A program made the translations under genes and the position numbers. Below the pieces are notes generated by a model. It made no database searches, was not told the origin of the DNA, and saw nothing but the letters and a program-made list of their open reading frames with translations. 64,000 nt of DNA from JAABPW01 sp037132275. Lineage in GTDB: Bacteria; Verrucomicrobiota; Kiritimatiellia; CAIKKV01; CAITUY01. Below are positions 1-8,534 of the stretch, piece after piece (position 1 is the first letter of the stretch; every line of letters starts with the position of its first letter). The stretch covers positions 1-64,000 of the forward strand of contig JBAXPK010000006.1 in the NCBI GenBank assembly GCA_037132275.1, read 5' to 3'.

Positions 1-65
1 TGGCGCATGGCGTGGGATGAGACGACGGTCTTGATTTCAGGATGGCTGCAAAGATCACAGGGCAT
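1..65 (-). CDS. 5' end of a small CxxC protein (cut by window edge)
   Basis: An open frame starts at an ATG at 65 on the minus strand and runs off the window start. The 21 visible residues begin MPCDLCSHPE, so a CxxC pair lies directly after the start, as in small zinc-ribbon or McsA/UvrB-motif proteins. A weak purine stretch (AAGTGAGA) precedes the start. It is divergent from the nucleotidyltransferase at 190 and shares with it an intergenic region holding a palindrome at 120-136. Too little is visible to assign a family. Confidence 0.4.
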   Translation of the reverse strand, partial: MPCDLCSHPEIKTVVSSHAMR

Positions 66-119
66 AATTCTGTCTCACTTTCATGTCTAATAAGATCCTT
101 AATTAATGCTTTATAGAAT

Positions 120-136
120 GTTCCCATATTGGGAAC
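120..136. promoter_or_regulatory. 17-bp operator-like palindrome
   Basis: GTTCCCA, a TAT centre, then TGGGAAC: two 7-bp inverted arms. It sits in the divergent intergenic region, about 55 bp before each of the two flanking starts, where a dimeric repressor would act. No regulator gene is visible beside it, so the cognate factor is unknown. A hairpin in RNA is possible but the stem is short and AT-centred. Confidence 0.45.
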
Positions 137-189
137 AAGCGGATTCTTTGTCTTGATTTCTCCTGTTCCTTCAATTAGAGAAATGACAC

Positions 190-1095
190 ATGAGCAAAAC
201 ACTGGTGGTATTGGCGGCCGGGATGGGGAGTCGCTATGGGGGGCTGAAGCAGATTGAAGCCGTGGGGCCTCATGGCGCCATTGTGATCGAATATTCTGTC
301 TATGATGCCATTCGCGCCGGCTTTGACCGGATTGTGTGCGTGATCCGGAAGGACATCGAGAAGGATTTCCGGTCCATCGTGTCCTCCCGCTTTGAAAAAC
401 ATATTCCCGTCGATTATGTCTTTCAGGACATGGCTGACCTTCCGGTAGGATTCTATGTGCCGGCTGATCGCAAAAAACCGTGGGGAACCGGTCATGCGGT
501 TCTGGCCTGTAGGAATGTGGTCAAGTCGCCTTTTGCGGTCATCAATGCCGATGATTTTTATGGGCGCCGTTCGTATGAGGCGCTGGGAACTTTTCTCAAG
601 GGCGTGAATGCAGACTCGTCCGACTACAGCATGGTAGGTTTTACGCTACGGAACACCCTGTCGGAACACGGTCATGTGGCGCGCGGTGTTTGTGAGGTGG
701 ACACGAAGGGCTTGCTGAAGCGCGTGGTGGAGCGCACCAATATTGAAAAGACCGATATGGGGGCCTGTTTCACAGAAGTGGACGGAGCCCATCATAACCT
801 GACCGGCGATGAGGTCGTCTCGATGAATATGTGGGGCCTAACTCCTACGTTATTTGGTCATCTTCAGCGGGAGTTTACGTTATTTCTCCAGAAGAATGCC
901 ACGAACCCGAAGGCGGAGTTTTTCCTGCCGACCGTTGTGGATGGGTTGATCAATAGCGGAAAGGCGACGGCGAAGGTTCTTTCCACCCCGGAACTCTGGT
1001 TCGGGGTTACCTATCCCCAGGATAAGGCCGTTGTCGTGGAGGGGATCCGTGCGCTCGTGGAGAGCGGCGTCTATCCTGCGAAACTGTGGGGATGA
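190..1095 (+). CDS. NDP-sugar pyrophosphorylase-like nucleotidyltransferase
   Basis: A 301-residue cytoplasmic nucleotidyltransferase of the GT-A type fold that makes nucleotide-activated sugars from NTP and sugar-1-phosphate. The N-terminal signature LAAGMGSRYGGLKQ spans residues 8-21 and binds the nucleotide phosphates; WGTGHA (98-103) is the base/sugar-contacting loop; NADDFYG (119-125) carries the metal-binding aspartates. A weak purine-rich site (AGAGA) precedes the ATG. The sugar and nucleotide specificity cannot be read from the sequence. The family includes UTP-glucose-1-phosphate uridylyltransferase-like proteins that often sit by aminoglycoside/choline-kinase-like sugar kinases, but no such partner is present here. 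It ends 12 bp from the convergent phosphatase gene. Confidence 0.85.
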   Translation: MSKTLVVLAAGMGSRYGGLKQIEAVGPHGAIVIEYSVYDAIRAGFDRIVCVIRKDIEKDFRSIVSSRFEKHIPVDYVFQDMADLPVGFYVPADRKKPWGTGHAVLACRNVVKSPFAVINADDFYGRRSYEALGTFLKGVNADSSDYSMVGFTLRNTLSEHGHVARGVCEVDTKGLLKRVVERTNIEKTDMGACFTEVDGAHHNLTGDEVVSMNMWGLTPTLFGHLQREFTLFLQKNATNPKAEFFLPTVVDGLINSGKATAKVLSTPELWFGVTYPQDKAVVVEGIRALVESGVYPAKLWG

Positions 1096-1107
1096 GCGAT
1101 GAGGGGA

Positions 1108-2820
1108 TCACCCCTTGGGCAATCCAAACACCTCGGCGACAACCATACAAACATCATCGTCAAAACCGGTGCCTTTAGTGAAGGCTTCGGTATCGGCGGC
1201 CATGGAGGCGAGCAGGGTATCCGGTGATGTTGCCAGGTGTTTTCTGGCGCTGGCCAGCAGCCGGCTTTCGCCATACTGCTCACGGCCCGGGCCTTCCGCC
1301 TCGGTGATGCCGTCCGTATAGATCAGGATTCCATCTCCGACATGCAGGGGACGTTCCAGGGTGGGGAAGGTGTGCTTATCCATGATACCGAGGGCGGGGC
1401 CAAGAGGCTCAGGCCGGTCCCGCAACGGCACGACGGTTTTTCGAATCCGGTTGATCAACAATGGATTGGGATGACCGGCATCGCTATACGCCAGGCGTTT
1501 GTTCTCCAGATCAAAGAATACATAGGATGCCGAGACAAACATGAATTCCTCGGCATCACGCATAATGGTCATGAACTCCCGGTTCATGTGGGACAGGAAA
1601 AGGCCCGGGTCATGGGCGATGGGTTTTAACTCCTCGAGCATACTACGCATGATGGCTGTGATCAGGGCGGCCCGCATACCGTGGCCCATGACGTCACAGG
1701 CAAAAATTCCCGCCTGATGTTCTGAAATGGGGAGGATATAAAAGAAGTCGCCGCCCAGAGTGGTGCTGGGGCGGTAAAAATGATTGAACTTCAGCAGGCT
1801 TTCCCCGGGTGGGCTGCCTGGGGGGAAGGTCGGGAACTCGCGGGGAAGCAGGGCCAACTGGACGTCACGCGCCATGTCAAGGTCGGCCTCCATCTCGGCG
1901 TTCCGGATGCGCAGTTGCTCGGCATATTGCTCGCGTTGCGCCTCGGCCTGTCGACGTTCGGTGACATCGGTGAAGGAGAGGACAATGCCGGTTAGTTCAT
2001 CGTCGGCGTTGATGTTGGCCGTGGCGGCCGCCTGGACGTAGAAGAGACTTCCGTCAAGCCGCACGGCCTGTACCTCCTGGCACCACGCCTGCCCGGTGGA
2101 GACCACCTCCATGATGATCGTCCCAAGATTCGGGTCGCTGAATAACTGCGGGAGAGACAGGGTCTGGGCTTGCTCCTGATTGGCGATGCCCCACATCCTG
2201 AGCGTCGTCGGGTTTCCGTATGTGACCCGTGATTGCAGGTCGGAGATGGCGATGCCACTCCCCGCCAGTTGGATGGCGGTATGTTCGGTGCGTAGTTGCT
2301 CATCCGCCTGCCGCCGCAGGGTAATGTCGCGGACAAAAAAGCAAAGGTAATCCTGTCCGGATAGGAAAAGGCGGTTAATGGCCGTTTCGGTAGGGAAAAC
2401 CGAGCCGTCTTTGCGGACAAAAAAAGCCTGCAGCAGAACAAACCGGGTGGTGGCGAGGTTCTCCCGGATCATGGGTAGAATGGTTTCATCTGCGCCATAA
2501 AGAAGGTCGAAAAGCTCCATACGGCACAGATCGGCATGTTCTTGCCCGACGAACTGGCACAACCGTACATTGACATCCACGATATGGCCCGCGTAGTCGG
2601 TAATCACGGCGCCGTCATAAACATTTTGCAGAAGCTGCTGAAAATCCGAATCTCCAACGAGGTTGGCGTCGGGTTTTGATTTTGTGATACGGATCATGGG
2701 GCGGCGCGGGCCGCTCGCGGTCTTGGCTGCGATTTTGTTCGGAAGGATATCCGGGGTGATGTCGATGCGCATGGTGCGGGAGCTTTCCCGCGCAGAAGAC
2801 GGCTGGTTTTGGTTATCCAT
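1108..2820 (-). CDS. PAS-PAS-SpoIIE protein phosphatase (RsbU type)
   Basis: A 570-residue soluble signalling phosphatase. Two PAS domains (about residues 59-171 and 178-291) are followed by a short coiled coil (290-325) and a PP2C/SpoIIE domain (340-566). The metal-binding motifs are intact: GGDFF (356-360), CDVMGHGMRAA (375-385), AGHPNP, YTDGITEAEG and DDDVCMV near the end. RsbU-type proteins dephosphorylate anti-sigma factor antagonists and so free a sigma factor; no RsbV/RsbW pair is in this window. The PAS domains could hold a small ligand, haem or flavin. The first 55 residues are low-complexity and unassigned. It is monocistronic and convergent with the nucleotidyltransferase. A second phosphatase with the same catalytic domain lies at 39148-40299. 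Confidence 0.9.
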   Translation of the reverse strand: MDNQNQPSSARESSRTMRIDITPDILPNKIAAKTASGPRRPMIRITKSKPDANLVGDSDFQQLLQNVYDGAVITDYAGHIVDVNVRLCQFVGQEHADLCRMELFDLLYGADETILPMIRENLATTRFVLLQAFFVRKDGSVFPTETAINRLFLSGQDYLCFFVRDITLRRQADEQLRTEHTAIQLAGSGIAISDLQSRVTYGNPTTLRMWGIANQEQAQTLSLPQLFSDPNLGTIIMEVVSTGQAWCQEVQAVRLDGSLFYVQAAATANINADDELTGIVLSFTDVTERRQAEAQREQYAEQLRIRNAEMEADLDMARDVQLALLPREFPTFPPGSPPGESLLKFNHFYRPSTTLGGDFFYILPISEHQAGIFACDVMGHGMRAALITAIMRSMLEELKPIAHDPGLFLSHMNREFMTIMRDAEEFMFVSASYVFFDLENKRLAYSDAGHPNPLLINRIRKTVVPLRDRPEPLGPALGIMDKHTFPTLERPLHVGDGILIYTDGITEAEGPGREQYGESRLLASARKHLATSPDTLLASMAADTEAFTKGTGFDDDVCMVVAEVFGLPKG

Positions 2821-2963
2821 AAATATCGAGATTCTCCGGCGATCTGAAAGTCACTTTATCACGGCGCCCCGCCCTGCACAAGAGCCGCATACATGTCTTG
2901 TTTTTCCGGCCTTCTCTGATTAGTGTTCATCTCTGCAACTCGTGATGCAGCAGGGAGTCTATT

Positions 2964-4907
2964 ATGGGAATGAATGTTGTTCAGAAAATATTGCAGGAAC
3001 ACAAGGTCAGCGGCGACTTGACGCCGGGGCAGGAACTATCAATCAGGATTGACCAGACCCTGACACAGGATGCCACGGGGACGATGGCTTATCTTCAGTT
3101 TGAAGCCATGGGACTTGAACGTGTCCGCAATGAGCTGGCGGTCAGTTATGTTGATCATAACACCGTTCAGGTCGGCTTCGAAAATGCGGATGACCATCAA
3201 TACCTCCAGAGCGTCGCGTCCAAGTACGGGATCATCTATTCCAAGCCCGGCAATGGGATTTGCCATCAGCTCCATCTCGAGCGGTTCGGTGCGCCGGGGA
3301 AGACGCTGCTGGGATCCGATTCCCATACGCCCACCGGTGGCGGGATCGGCATGATTGCCATCGGGGCTGGCGGGATAGACGTGGCCGTCGCCATGGGAGG
3401 CGGCCCGTTTTATCTGACGGCGCCGAAGGTGGTGAAAATAAACCTTACGGGAAAACTGCGGCCGTGGGTGACCGCGAAAGATGTAATTCTGAAAGTATTG
3501 CAACTCTTTACGACCAAAGGGAATGTGGGCTGCATCTTTGAGTACGGGGGCCCCGGACTAAAGCATCTTTCCGTTCCCGAGCGTGCGACCATCACCAATA
3601 TGGGCGCCGAATCCGGCGCGACGACCTCGGTTTTTCCCAGTGATGACGTGACCAAGTCCTTTTTGGAGGCGCAGGACAGGGGCGGGGTCTGGCGGGAAAT
3701 CCTCGCGGATTCGGATGCCACGTATGACCGGGAAGTGACGATCAATCTTTCCAAATTGGAGGCCCTGGCGGCGGCCCCGCACTCGCCGGATAATATAGTC
3801 ACGGTGGCCTCGTTGGCCGGGAAGAAAGTGGATCAGGTGCTGATCGGCTCCTGCACCAACTCCTCCTATGCGGACCTGAAGACGGTGGCAAAAATCCTGA
3901 GCGGCCGGACGGTGCATCCTGACGTGAGCGCCGGCGTGGCGCCGGGATCGAAGCAGGTACTGGAGATGTTAGCTGACGATGGGAGCGTGAGTATTTTGCT
4001 CGCTGCCGGGATGCGGTTGTTTGAGAATGCCTGCGGATTCTGTATCGGAAATTCCCAGTCCCCGAAAACCGATTCGGTATCGCTTCGGACCAATAACCGG
4101 AATTTTGAGGGACGGTCGGGCACGAAATCCGCGGGAGTCTATCTGGTCAGCCCGCCTGTGGCCGCGCTGGCCGCGCTGTTCGGGCAGATTATGGATCCGG
4201 CCAAGGTGACGGAGATCAAATACCCGAAGGTGAAGATACCGAAGGCGTTCAAGGTGGATGACACCATGCTGATCCGTCCTTCTGAGAAAGCGGAGTTGGT
4301 GACTATTATCCGCGGCCCGAATATCGGGGAACCGCCCCGGAACGTTCCCCTCCCGGAATCACTGGATGGGGTGGCCACGTTGAAGGTGGGTGACAAGATT
4401 ACCACGGATCACATCATGCCGGCGGGGGCGAGGTTGAAATACCGGTCGAATGTGCCGGCGTATTCCCAGTATGTTTTCGAGCCGAATGACCCCACGTTTC
4501 CGAAGCGGGCGGCGGCGTTGCGCGATGCGGGCAAGCACACTATCATCGTGGGCGGGGAATCGTATGGGCAGGGTTCCAGTCGCGAACACGCCGCACTGTG
4601 CCCGATGTATCTCGGGGTCAAGGCCGTGCTGGCGAAGTCCATTGAACGCATTCACTCTGCCAACCTGATCAACTTCGGCATTATTCCAATGCTGTTCGAG
4701 ACTCCCGAAGATTATGACGCCATTGCGCAGGGAGATGAACTGATTGTTGCCGGGATACGCGAGGCCGTGAAGAATGGGGCCGAGCGTGTGGTGATCCGCA
4801 ACGTGCCCCAGGGGCGCGAAGTCTCCGCCAGGATGAACCTGACGGCACGGCAGCGGGCGATTATTCTGGCGGGCGGGTTATTGAATTTTACAAAGGACGG
4901 GAAGTAA
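2964..4907 (+). CDS. acnA: aconitate hydratase, Aquifex type
   Basis: A 647-residue aconitase that isomerises citrate to isocitrate with a [4Fe-4S] cluster. Cluster ligands are visible as C297 (in GSCTNSS), C357 and C360 (in CGFCIGN). GSDSHTPTGGG at 117-127 and the swivel-domain motif GGESYGQGSSREH near residue 529 are active-site segments. The length is near 650, matching the short 'Aquifex-type' aconitase subfamily rather than the ~890-residue AcnA or the AcnB type. The start has a GGGAG site 6 nt upstream. Isocitrate dehydrogenase follows after 23 bp, so the two form an operon converting citrate to 2-oxoglutarate; no citrate synthase is present. Confidence 0.95.
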   Translation: MGMNVVQKILQEHKVSGDLTPGQELSIRIDQTLTQDATGTMAYLQFEAMGLERVRNELAVSYVDHNTVQVGFENADDHQYLQSVASKYGIIYSKPGNGICHQLHLERFGAPGKTLLGSDSHTPTGGGIGMIAIGAGGIDVAVAMGGGPFYLTAPKVVKINLTGKLRPWVTAKDVILKVLQLFTTKGNVGCIFEYGGPGLKHLSVPERATITNMGAESGATTSVFPSDDVTKSFLEAQDRGGVWREILADSDATYDREVTINLSKLEALAAAPHSPDNIVTVASLAGKKVDQVLIGSCTNSSYADLKTVAKILSGRTVHPDVSAGVAPGSKQVLEMLADDGSVSILLAAGMRLFENACGFCIGNSQSPKTDSVSLRTNNRNFEGRSGTKSAGVYLVSPPVAALAALFGQIMDPAKVTEIKYPKVKIPKAFKVDDTMLIRPSEKAELVTIIRGPNIGEPPRNVPLPESLDGVATLKVGDKITTDHIMPAGARLKYRSNVPAYSQYVFEPNDPTFPKRAAALRDAGKHTIIVGGESYGQGSSREHAALCPMYLGVKAVLAKSIERIHSANLINFGIIPMLFETPEDYDAIAQGDELIVAGIREAVKNGAERVVIRNVPQGREVSARMNLTARQRAIILAGGLLNFTKDGK

Positions 4908-4930
4908 GCGGCAGTTATAAGGAGAGAATC

Positions 4931-6190
4931 ATGAGTTATCAAAAAGTTACCGTTCCGGTTAATGGTAAGAAGATCACAATGGGTGCGAATGGGAAACTGG
5001 ACGTGCCGGATCATCCGATCATTCCGTTTATTGAAGGGGATGGGATTGGTGCGGACATTACGCGTGCCGCGATGGTTGTGTGGGATGCGGCCGTGTTACA
5101 GGCGTATGGCGGAAAGCGCAAGGTGGCCTGGATGGAAGTCTATGCCGGCGAAAAGGCCAATGACGTGTATGGCGAACCCATCTGGCTTCCGCCAGAAACC
5201 CTGACCGCCTGCCGTGATTTTTTGGTGTCCATCAAGGGGCCGTTGACCACTCCCGTTGGTGGTGGAATTCGCAGTATCAATGTCGCGCTGCGTCAGGAGC
5301 TGGATCTTTATGTATGCCAGCGCCCCGTACGTTGGTTCAAGGGCGTGCCCTCGCCGGTAAAACAGCCTGGACTGACCGACATGGTCATCTTCCGCGAAAA
5401 CACAGAGGACATTTATGCGGGTATCGAGTGGGCTGCCGGAACGCCGGAGGTGAAGAAGGTGATTCACTTCCTCCAGAAAGAGATGGGCGTCAAAAAAATT
5501 CGCTTCCCCGGCACTTCCGGCATCGGGATCAAGCCGGTTTCACAAGAGGGAACCGAGCGCCTGGTCAAGGCGGCGATTCGCTATGCCATTGAGCAGCGCC
5601 GTCCCTCTGTGACGCTGGTTCACAAGGGAAATATCATGAAGTTCACGGAAGGTGCCTTCCGCGACTGGGGTTATGACGTGGCTCGCACGCAATTTGGTGC
5701 CACCCCGATCGACAAGGGGCCGTGGCACAAGATCAGGGCGGCCAATGGACATGAGGTGGTGATCAAGGATGTGATTGCCGATGCGTTTCTTCAGCAGATC
5801 CTGACGCGTCCCGCCGATTACTCGGTGATCGCAACCCTGAATCTGAACGGCGACTATATTTCGGACGCTTTGGCCGCCTGCGTGGGTGGCATTGGTATTG
5901 CCCCTGGCGCCAACATTAACTACGACACTGGGGTGGCGTGTTTTGAGGCGACGCATGGTACAGCGCCGAAATATGCCAACTTGGACAAGGTGAATCCCGG
6001 CTCGCTGATTCTTTCTGGAGAGATGATGTTCCGCTATATGGGTTGGACGGAGGCGGCGGATCGCATCCTCGCCGGCGTGGAGCGGACGATCAGCAAGAAA
6101 ACGGTGACTTATGACTTTGAACGCCTGATGGAAGGCGCCACCCTGCTTAAATGCAGCGAGTTCGGGAGGGCCGTTGCGGATAATATGTAA
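4931..6190 (+). CDS. icd: NADP-dependent isocitrate dehydrogenase
   Basis: A 419-residue isocitrate dehydrogenase, the usual length for the E. coli-type homodimer. It oxidatively decarboxylates isocitrate to 2-oxoglutarate. The substrate-binding serine lies in VGGGIRSINVALRQ (about residues 109-122). NLNGDYISDALAA is the metal-binding segment. ATHGTAPKYA near residue 340 keeps the Lys-Tyr pair that in the E. coli enzyme contacts the 2'-phosphate of NADP, so NADP use is likely. A ribosome site (AAGGAGAG) precedes the ATG. It is the second gene of the aconitase operon. The regulatory serine is present, but no isocitrate dehydrogenase kinase/phosphatase is seen in the window. Confidence 0.96.
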   Translation: MSYQKVTVPVNGKKITMGANGKLDVPDHPIIPFIEGDGIGADITRAAMVVWDAAVLQAYGGKRKVAWMEVYAGEKANDVYGEPIWLPPETLTACRDFLVSIKGPLTTPVGGGIRSINVALRQELDLYVCQRPVRWFKGVPSPVKQPGLTDMVIFRENTEDIYAGIEWAAGTPEVKKVIHFLQKEMGVKKIRFPGTSGIGIKPVSQEGTERLVKAAIRYAIEQRRPSVTLVHKGNIMKFTEGAFRDWGYDVARTQFGATPIDKGPWHKIRAANGHEVVIKDVIADAFLQQILTRPADYSVIATLNLNGDYISDALAACVGGIGIAPGANINYDTGVACFEATHGTAPKYANLDKVNPGSLILSGEMMFRYMGWTEAADRILAGVERTISKKTVTYDFERLMEGATLLKCSEFGRAVADNM

Positions 6191-6290
6191 GCTACTTCTT
6201 CTCCTCGCTTCGCCATGTGAATATTTTCGGGTGTTAAACGTCTAAGTTAATAGAGGGCGTTTAGTTAACTTCCGAATAATGAGAAACGAC

Positions 6291-6788
6291 ATGAAAACGA
6301 TCATGAAAGTGTGTGGAGTGGTAGTGGCGGTCACGCTGGCGGGATCTGTAAGCATGGCCCAGTATCGCGGAGATTATCATGGCGGCAGGGACGGTGGCGG
6401 CCATTATGATCGAGGGCGCAGCTACTATGGTCACAATGATGGCGGTCGGCATTACGGGTATTATCGCAGCGCGAGCGGCGATTTGATTTTTGGACTGTTG
6501 GGAATCGGGGTGCTTGCCGCTGTCGTCTCGTCCATTGAACGCCCCGCTCCCGTATATGTGCAGGAATCCGTTGTGGTGAGACAGACGCCGCAAGTTATTT
6601 ATGTCCAGCAGCCCGTTCAGGTTGAGATACCGCGGCCTATGACCATGACGGTAAACATCCAGAATTCAAATGGGTCGTTTACTCCCGTGACATTGCGTCA
6701 AAGCGGATCACAGTGGGTCGGGCCCAAAGGTGAGTACTACGATAATATGCCATCCGTAGGTCAGTTACGCCCCGTGTACGGGTTCTAA
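6291..6788 (+). CDS. secreted Gly/His/Tyr-rich hypothetical protein
   Basis: A small exported protein of unknown function. I place the start at the ATG at 6291 (MKTIMKVCG), which gives a clean signal peptide ending near SVSMAQ; an in-frame ATG at 6279 adds four residues. The mature N-terminus is rich in Gly, His, Tyr and Arg (YRGDYHGGRDGG), followed by one hydrophobic segment (FGLLGIGVLAAVV), a run of Val/Gln-rich sequence with several VYVQ/IYVQQ units, and a C-terminal domain ending in a GPKGEYYDNMPS segment. Similar short proteins with an RGDYH-like head occur in PVC and proteobacterial genomes as unnamed periplasmic or outer-membrane-linked proteins. It appears monocistronic. Confidence 0.75.
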   Translation: MKTIMKVCGVVVAVTLAGSVSMAQYRGDYHGGRDGGGHYDRGRSYYGHNDGGRHYGYYRSASGDLIFGLLGIGVLAAVVSSIERPAPVYVQESVVVRQTPQVIYVQQPVQVEIPRPMTMTVNIQNSNGSFTPVTLRQSGSQWVGPKGEYYDNMPSVGQLRPVYGF

Positions 6789-6796
6789 GTCCAACG

Positions 6797-7816
6797 TCAG
6801 CGACTGCCCGCGAAAGAGGCCGCATGGGCTTCGCGCTGGGCAAGCTCTAGGTCATATTCAGTCATCAGGCGGGCGAGTTCCTTAAAGGTGATTTTGGGTT
6901 TCCATCCGAGCTTCTTCATGGCCTTGCTGGGATCTCCCAACAGGTAATCCACCTCGGCGGGGCGATAAAAGCGGGGGTCGATCTTCACGTAATCCTGCCA
7001 CGTGAGATTAAGGTGCCCAAAAACCTCATCGAGGAATGCCCTGACACTGTAGGATTCTCCGGTGGCAACTACATAGTCGTCCGGTTGCTCCTGCTGTAGC
7101 ATCAACCACATGGCCTCAACATAATCCCGGGCATGACCCCAGTCCCGCTTGGCATCCAGATTGCCCAGCGCGAGGCTGTTCTGGAGTCCGACTTTGATTC
7201 GTCCTGCCGCACGGGTGATTTTGCGGGTGACAAAGTTCTCGCCGCGCCGTTCGCTCTCATGGTTGAACAGGATGCCGTTGCTGGCGTGCATGCCGTAGGA
7301 TTCCCGGTAGTTCACCGTTTGCCAGAATCCTGCAACTTTAGCGACCGCATAGGGGCTGCGGGGATGGAACTGGGTGGCTTCGCTTTGCGGAGGCTTGGCC
7401 GCACCAAACATTTCCGAGGAGGATGCCTGATAGAAGCGGACTTTCGCTCCGGTCGCGTTATTGTAGTCGCGAATAGCTTCCAAAACCCTCAAAACGCCCA
7501 ACCCGGTGACATCAGCGGTATATTCAGGCTGATCAAAAGAGATGCGGACATGGGATTGGGCCGCCAGGTTATAGACCTCATCTGGCTGAGTTTTGGTCAT
7601 GACGTGGCGTAGCGAGGAACTATCGGCCAGATCGCCGTATTCAAGGCGAAGGGAAAGATTCTTATCGAGCAGATGGTCGATGCGTGTTCGACTGATGGAA
7701 CTGGAGCGGCGGACGATACCGACGACCTCATACCCCTTCTGCAGAAGCAATTCCGCAAGATAGGAACCGTCCTGCCCTGTGATTCCTGTAACTAATGCCT
7801 TTTTTGCAGTACCCAT
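6797..7816 (-). CDS. gmd: GDP-mannose 4,6-dehydratase
   Basis: A 339-residue extended short-chain dehydrogenase that converts GDP-mannose to GDP-4-keto-6-deoxymannose, the first step to GDP-fucose, GDP-rhamnose or GDP-perosamine. The Rossmann motif GITGQDG spans residues 11-17, SSSEM (132-136) and the catalytic Tyr156-Lys160 (YAVAK) are intact, and FNHESERRGENFVTRK is the family's signature loop. An upstream in-frame ATG at 7864 is disfavoured, because AGAGGGT lies just before the ATG at 7816 and homology begins there. It lies 74 bp behind the lipoprotein of the secretion operon, so it may be read through or have its own promoter. No downstream fucose or rhamnose synthase is present. Confidence 0.95.
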   Translation of the reverse strand: MGTAKKALVTGITGQDGSYLAELLLQKGYEVVGIVRRSSSISRTRIDHLLDKNLSLRLEYGDLADSSSLRHVMTKTQPDEVYNLAAQSHVRISFDQPEYTADVTGLGVLRVLEAIRDYNNATGAKVRFYQASSSEMFGAAKPPQSEATQFHPRSPYAVAKVAGFWQTVNYRESYGMHASNGILFNHESERRGENFVTRKITRAAGRIKVGLQNSLALGNLDAKRDWGHARDYVEAMWLMLQQEQPDDYVVATGESYSVRAFLDEVFGHLNLTWQDYVKIDPRFYRPAEVDYLLGDPSKAMKKLGWKPKITFKELARLMTEYDLELAQREAHAASFAGSR

Positions 7817-7890
7817 TGTGACCCTCTTTGTTCGTAAAGTGCTCAAAGAGTAATGGGAAAGCACGGGGAAGAAAAGAGTATTTTCAGCGC

Positions 7891-8520
7891 CTACTTGGCC
7901 TGTAACGGTGTAATCTCATAGCCGTCAGCGGTTCGCTCTTTTTTTAGTGCAGCCTCGAATTCGGTTTTTGGGCAACGCATGAGGACATAGACATCGTAGA
8001 ACCGTAATGCCGTGTCGCCATCCCAGCATCGGGCCCATAGGCTTGGGCCGTATTGCCAGACGGTATAGCAGATGAGCGCTTGATCCACGTCATGTAGCCG
8101 GATCTGGGTGGTATGGGTGGCCTGGGGGGTCAGGGTGGTTTTGGATTCCAGTTTACCGCTGGTCTGCACGGCGGCGTGTGAGTTTTGAATGATTTGAGGC
8201 ACATTGGGCATGCCGACTTGTGTTGAAGAATACTTGTCGCTACGGCTGGTCCGGTAAATGTCATCCGCCGTTACCCCGGCCCGCTCGGCGAGCTTCCGGA
8301 TGGCATCATGACGGGCATCGTTGATACCCTCCTCTAAGACGAGGGTATAGGTGGACATGCCGCTGGCATAGACATAGTTGGTGGGATCACATTTAGAGGC
8401 CAGGGTTGGCTCAGCCACCCATAGCGGCGGTGCGACATTGCCTTCAACAATTTTAATAGAACTGCACCCCACGCTCATACCGCCGATCAGGGTAAGTAGG
8501 CATAAAGAAACTATTTTCAT
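7891..8520 (-). CDS. LPP20-like lipoprotein, last gene of the T2SS operon
   Basis: A 209-residue lipoprotein. I start it at the ATG at 8520, which has AAAGGA upstream and a textbook lipobox (GMSVGC); a longer frame from 8613 would overlap gspD. After the lipidated Cys comes PLWVAEPT and an ASGMSTY...NDARHDAIRKLAERAG segment that resembles LPP20/LPP-like lipoproteins. It starts 14 bp after the gspD stop, so it is almost certainly co-transcribed with the secretin gene. T2SS pilotins are small lipoproteins that guide the secretin to the outer membrane and are often encoded near it. A pilotin role is possible here by context only, as the sequence does not resemble known pilotins. Confidence 0.8.
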   Translation of the reverse strand: MKIVSLCLLTLIGGMSVGCSSIKIVEGNVAPPLWVAEPTLASKCDPTNYVYASGMSTYTLVLEEGINDARHDAIRKLAERAGVTADDIYRTSRSDKYSSTQVGMPNVPQIIQNSHAAVQTSGKLESKTTLTPQATHTTQIRLHDVDQALICYTVWQYGPSLWARCWDGDTALRFYDVYVLMRCPKTEFEAALKKERTADGYEITPLQAK

Positions 8521-8534
8521 ACGAAATCCTTTCG

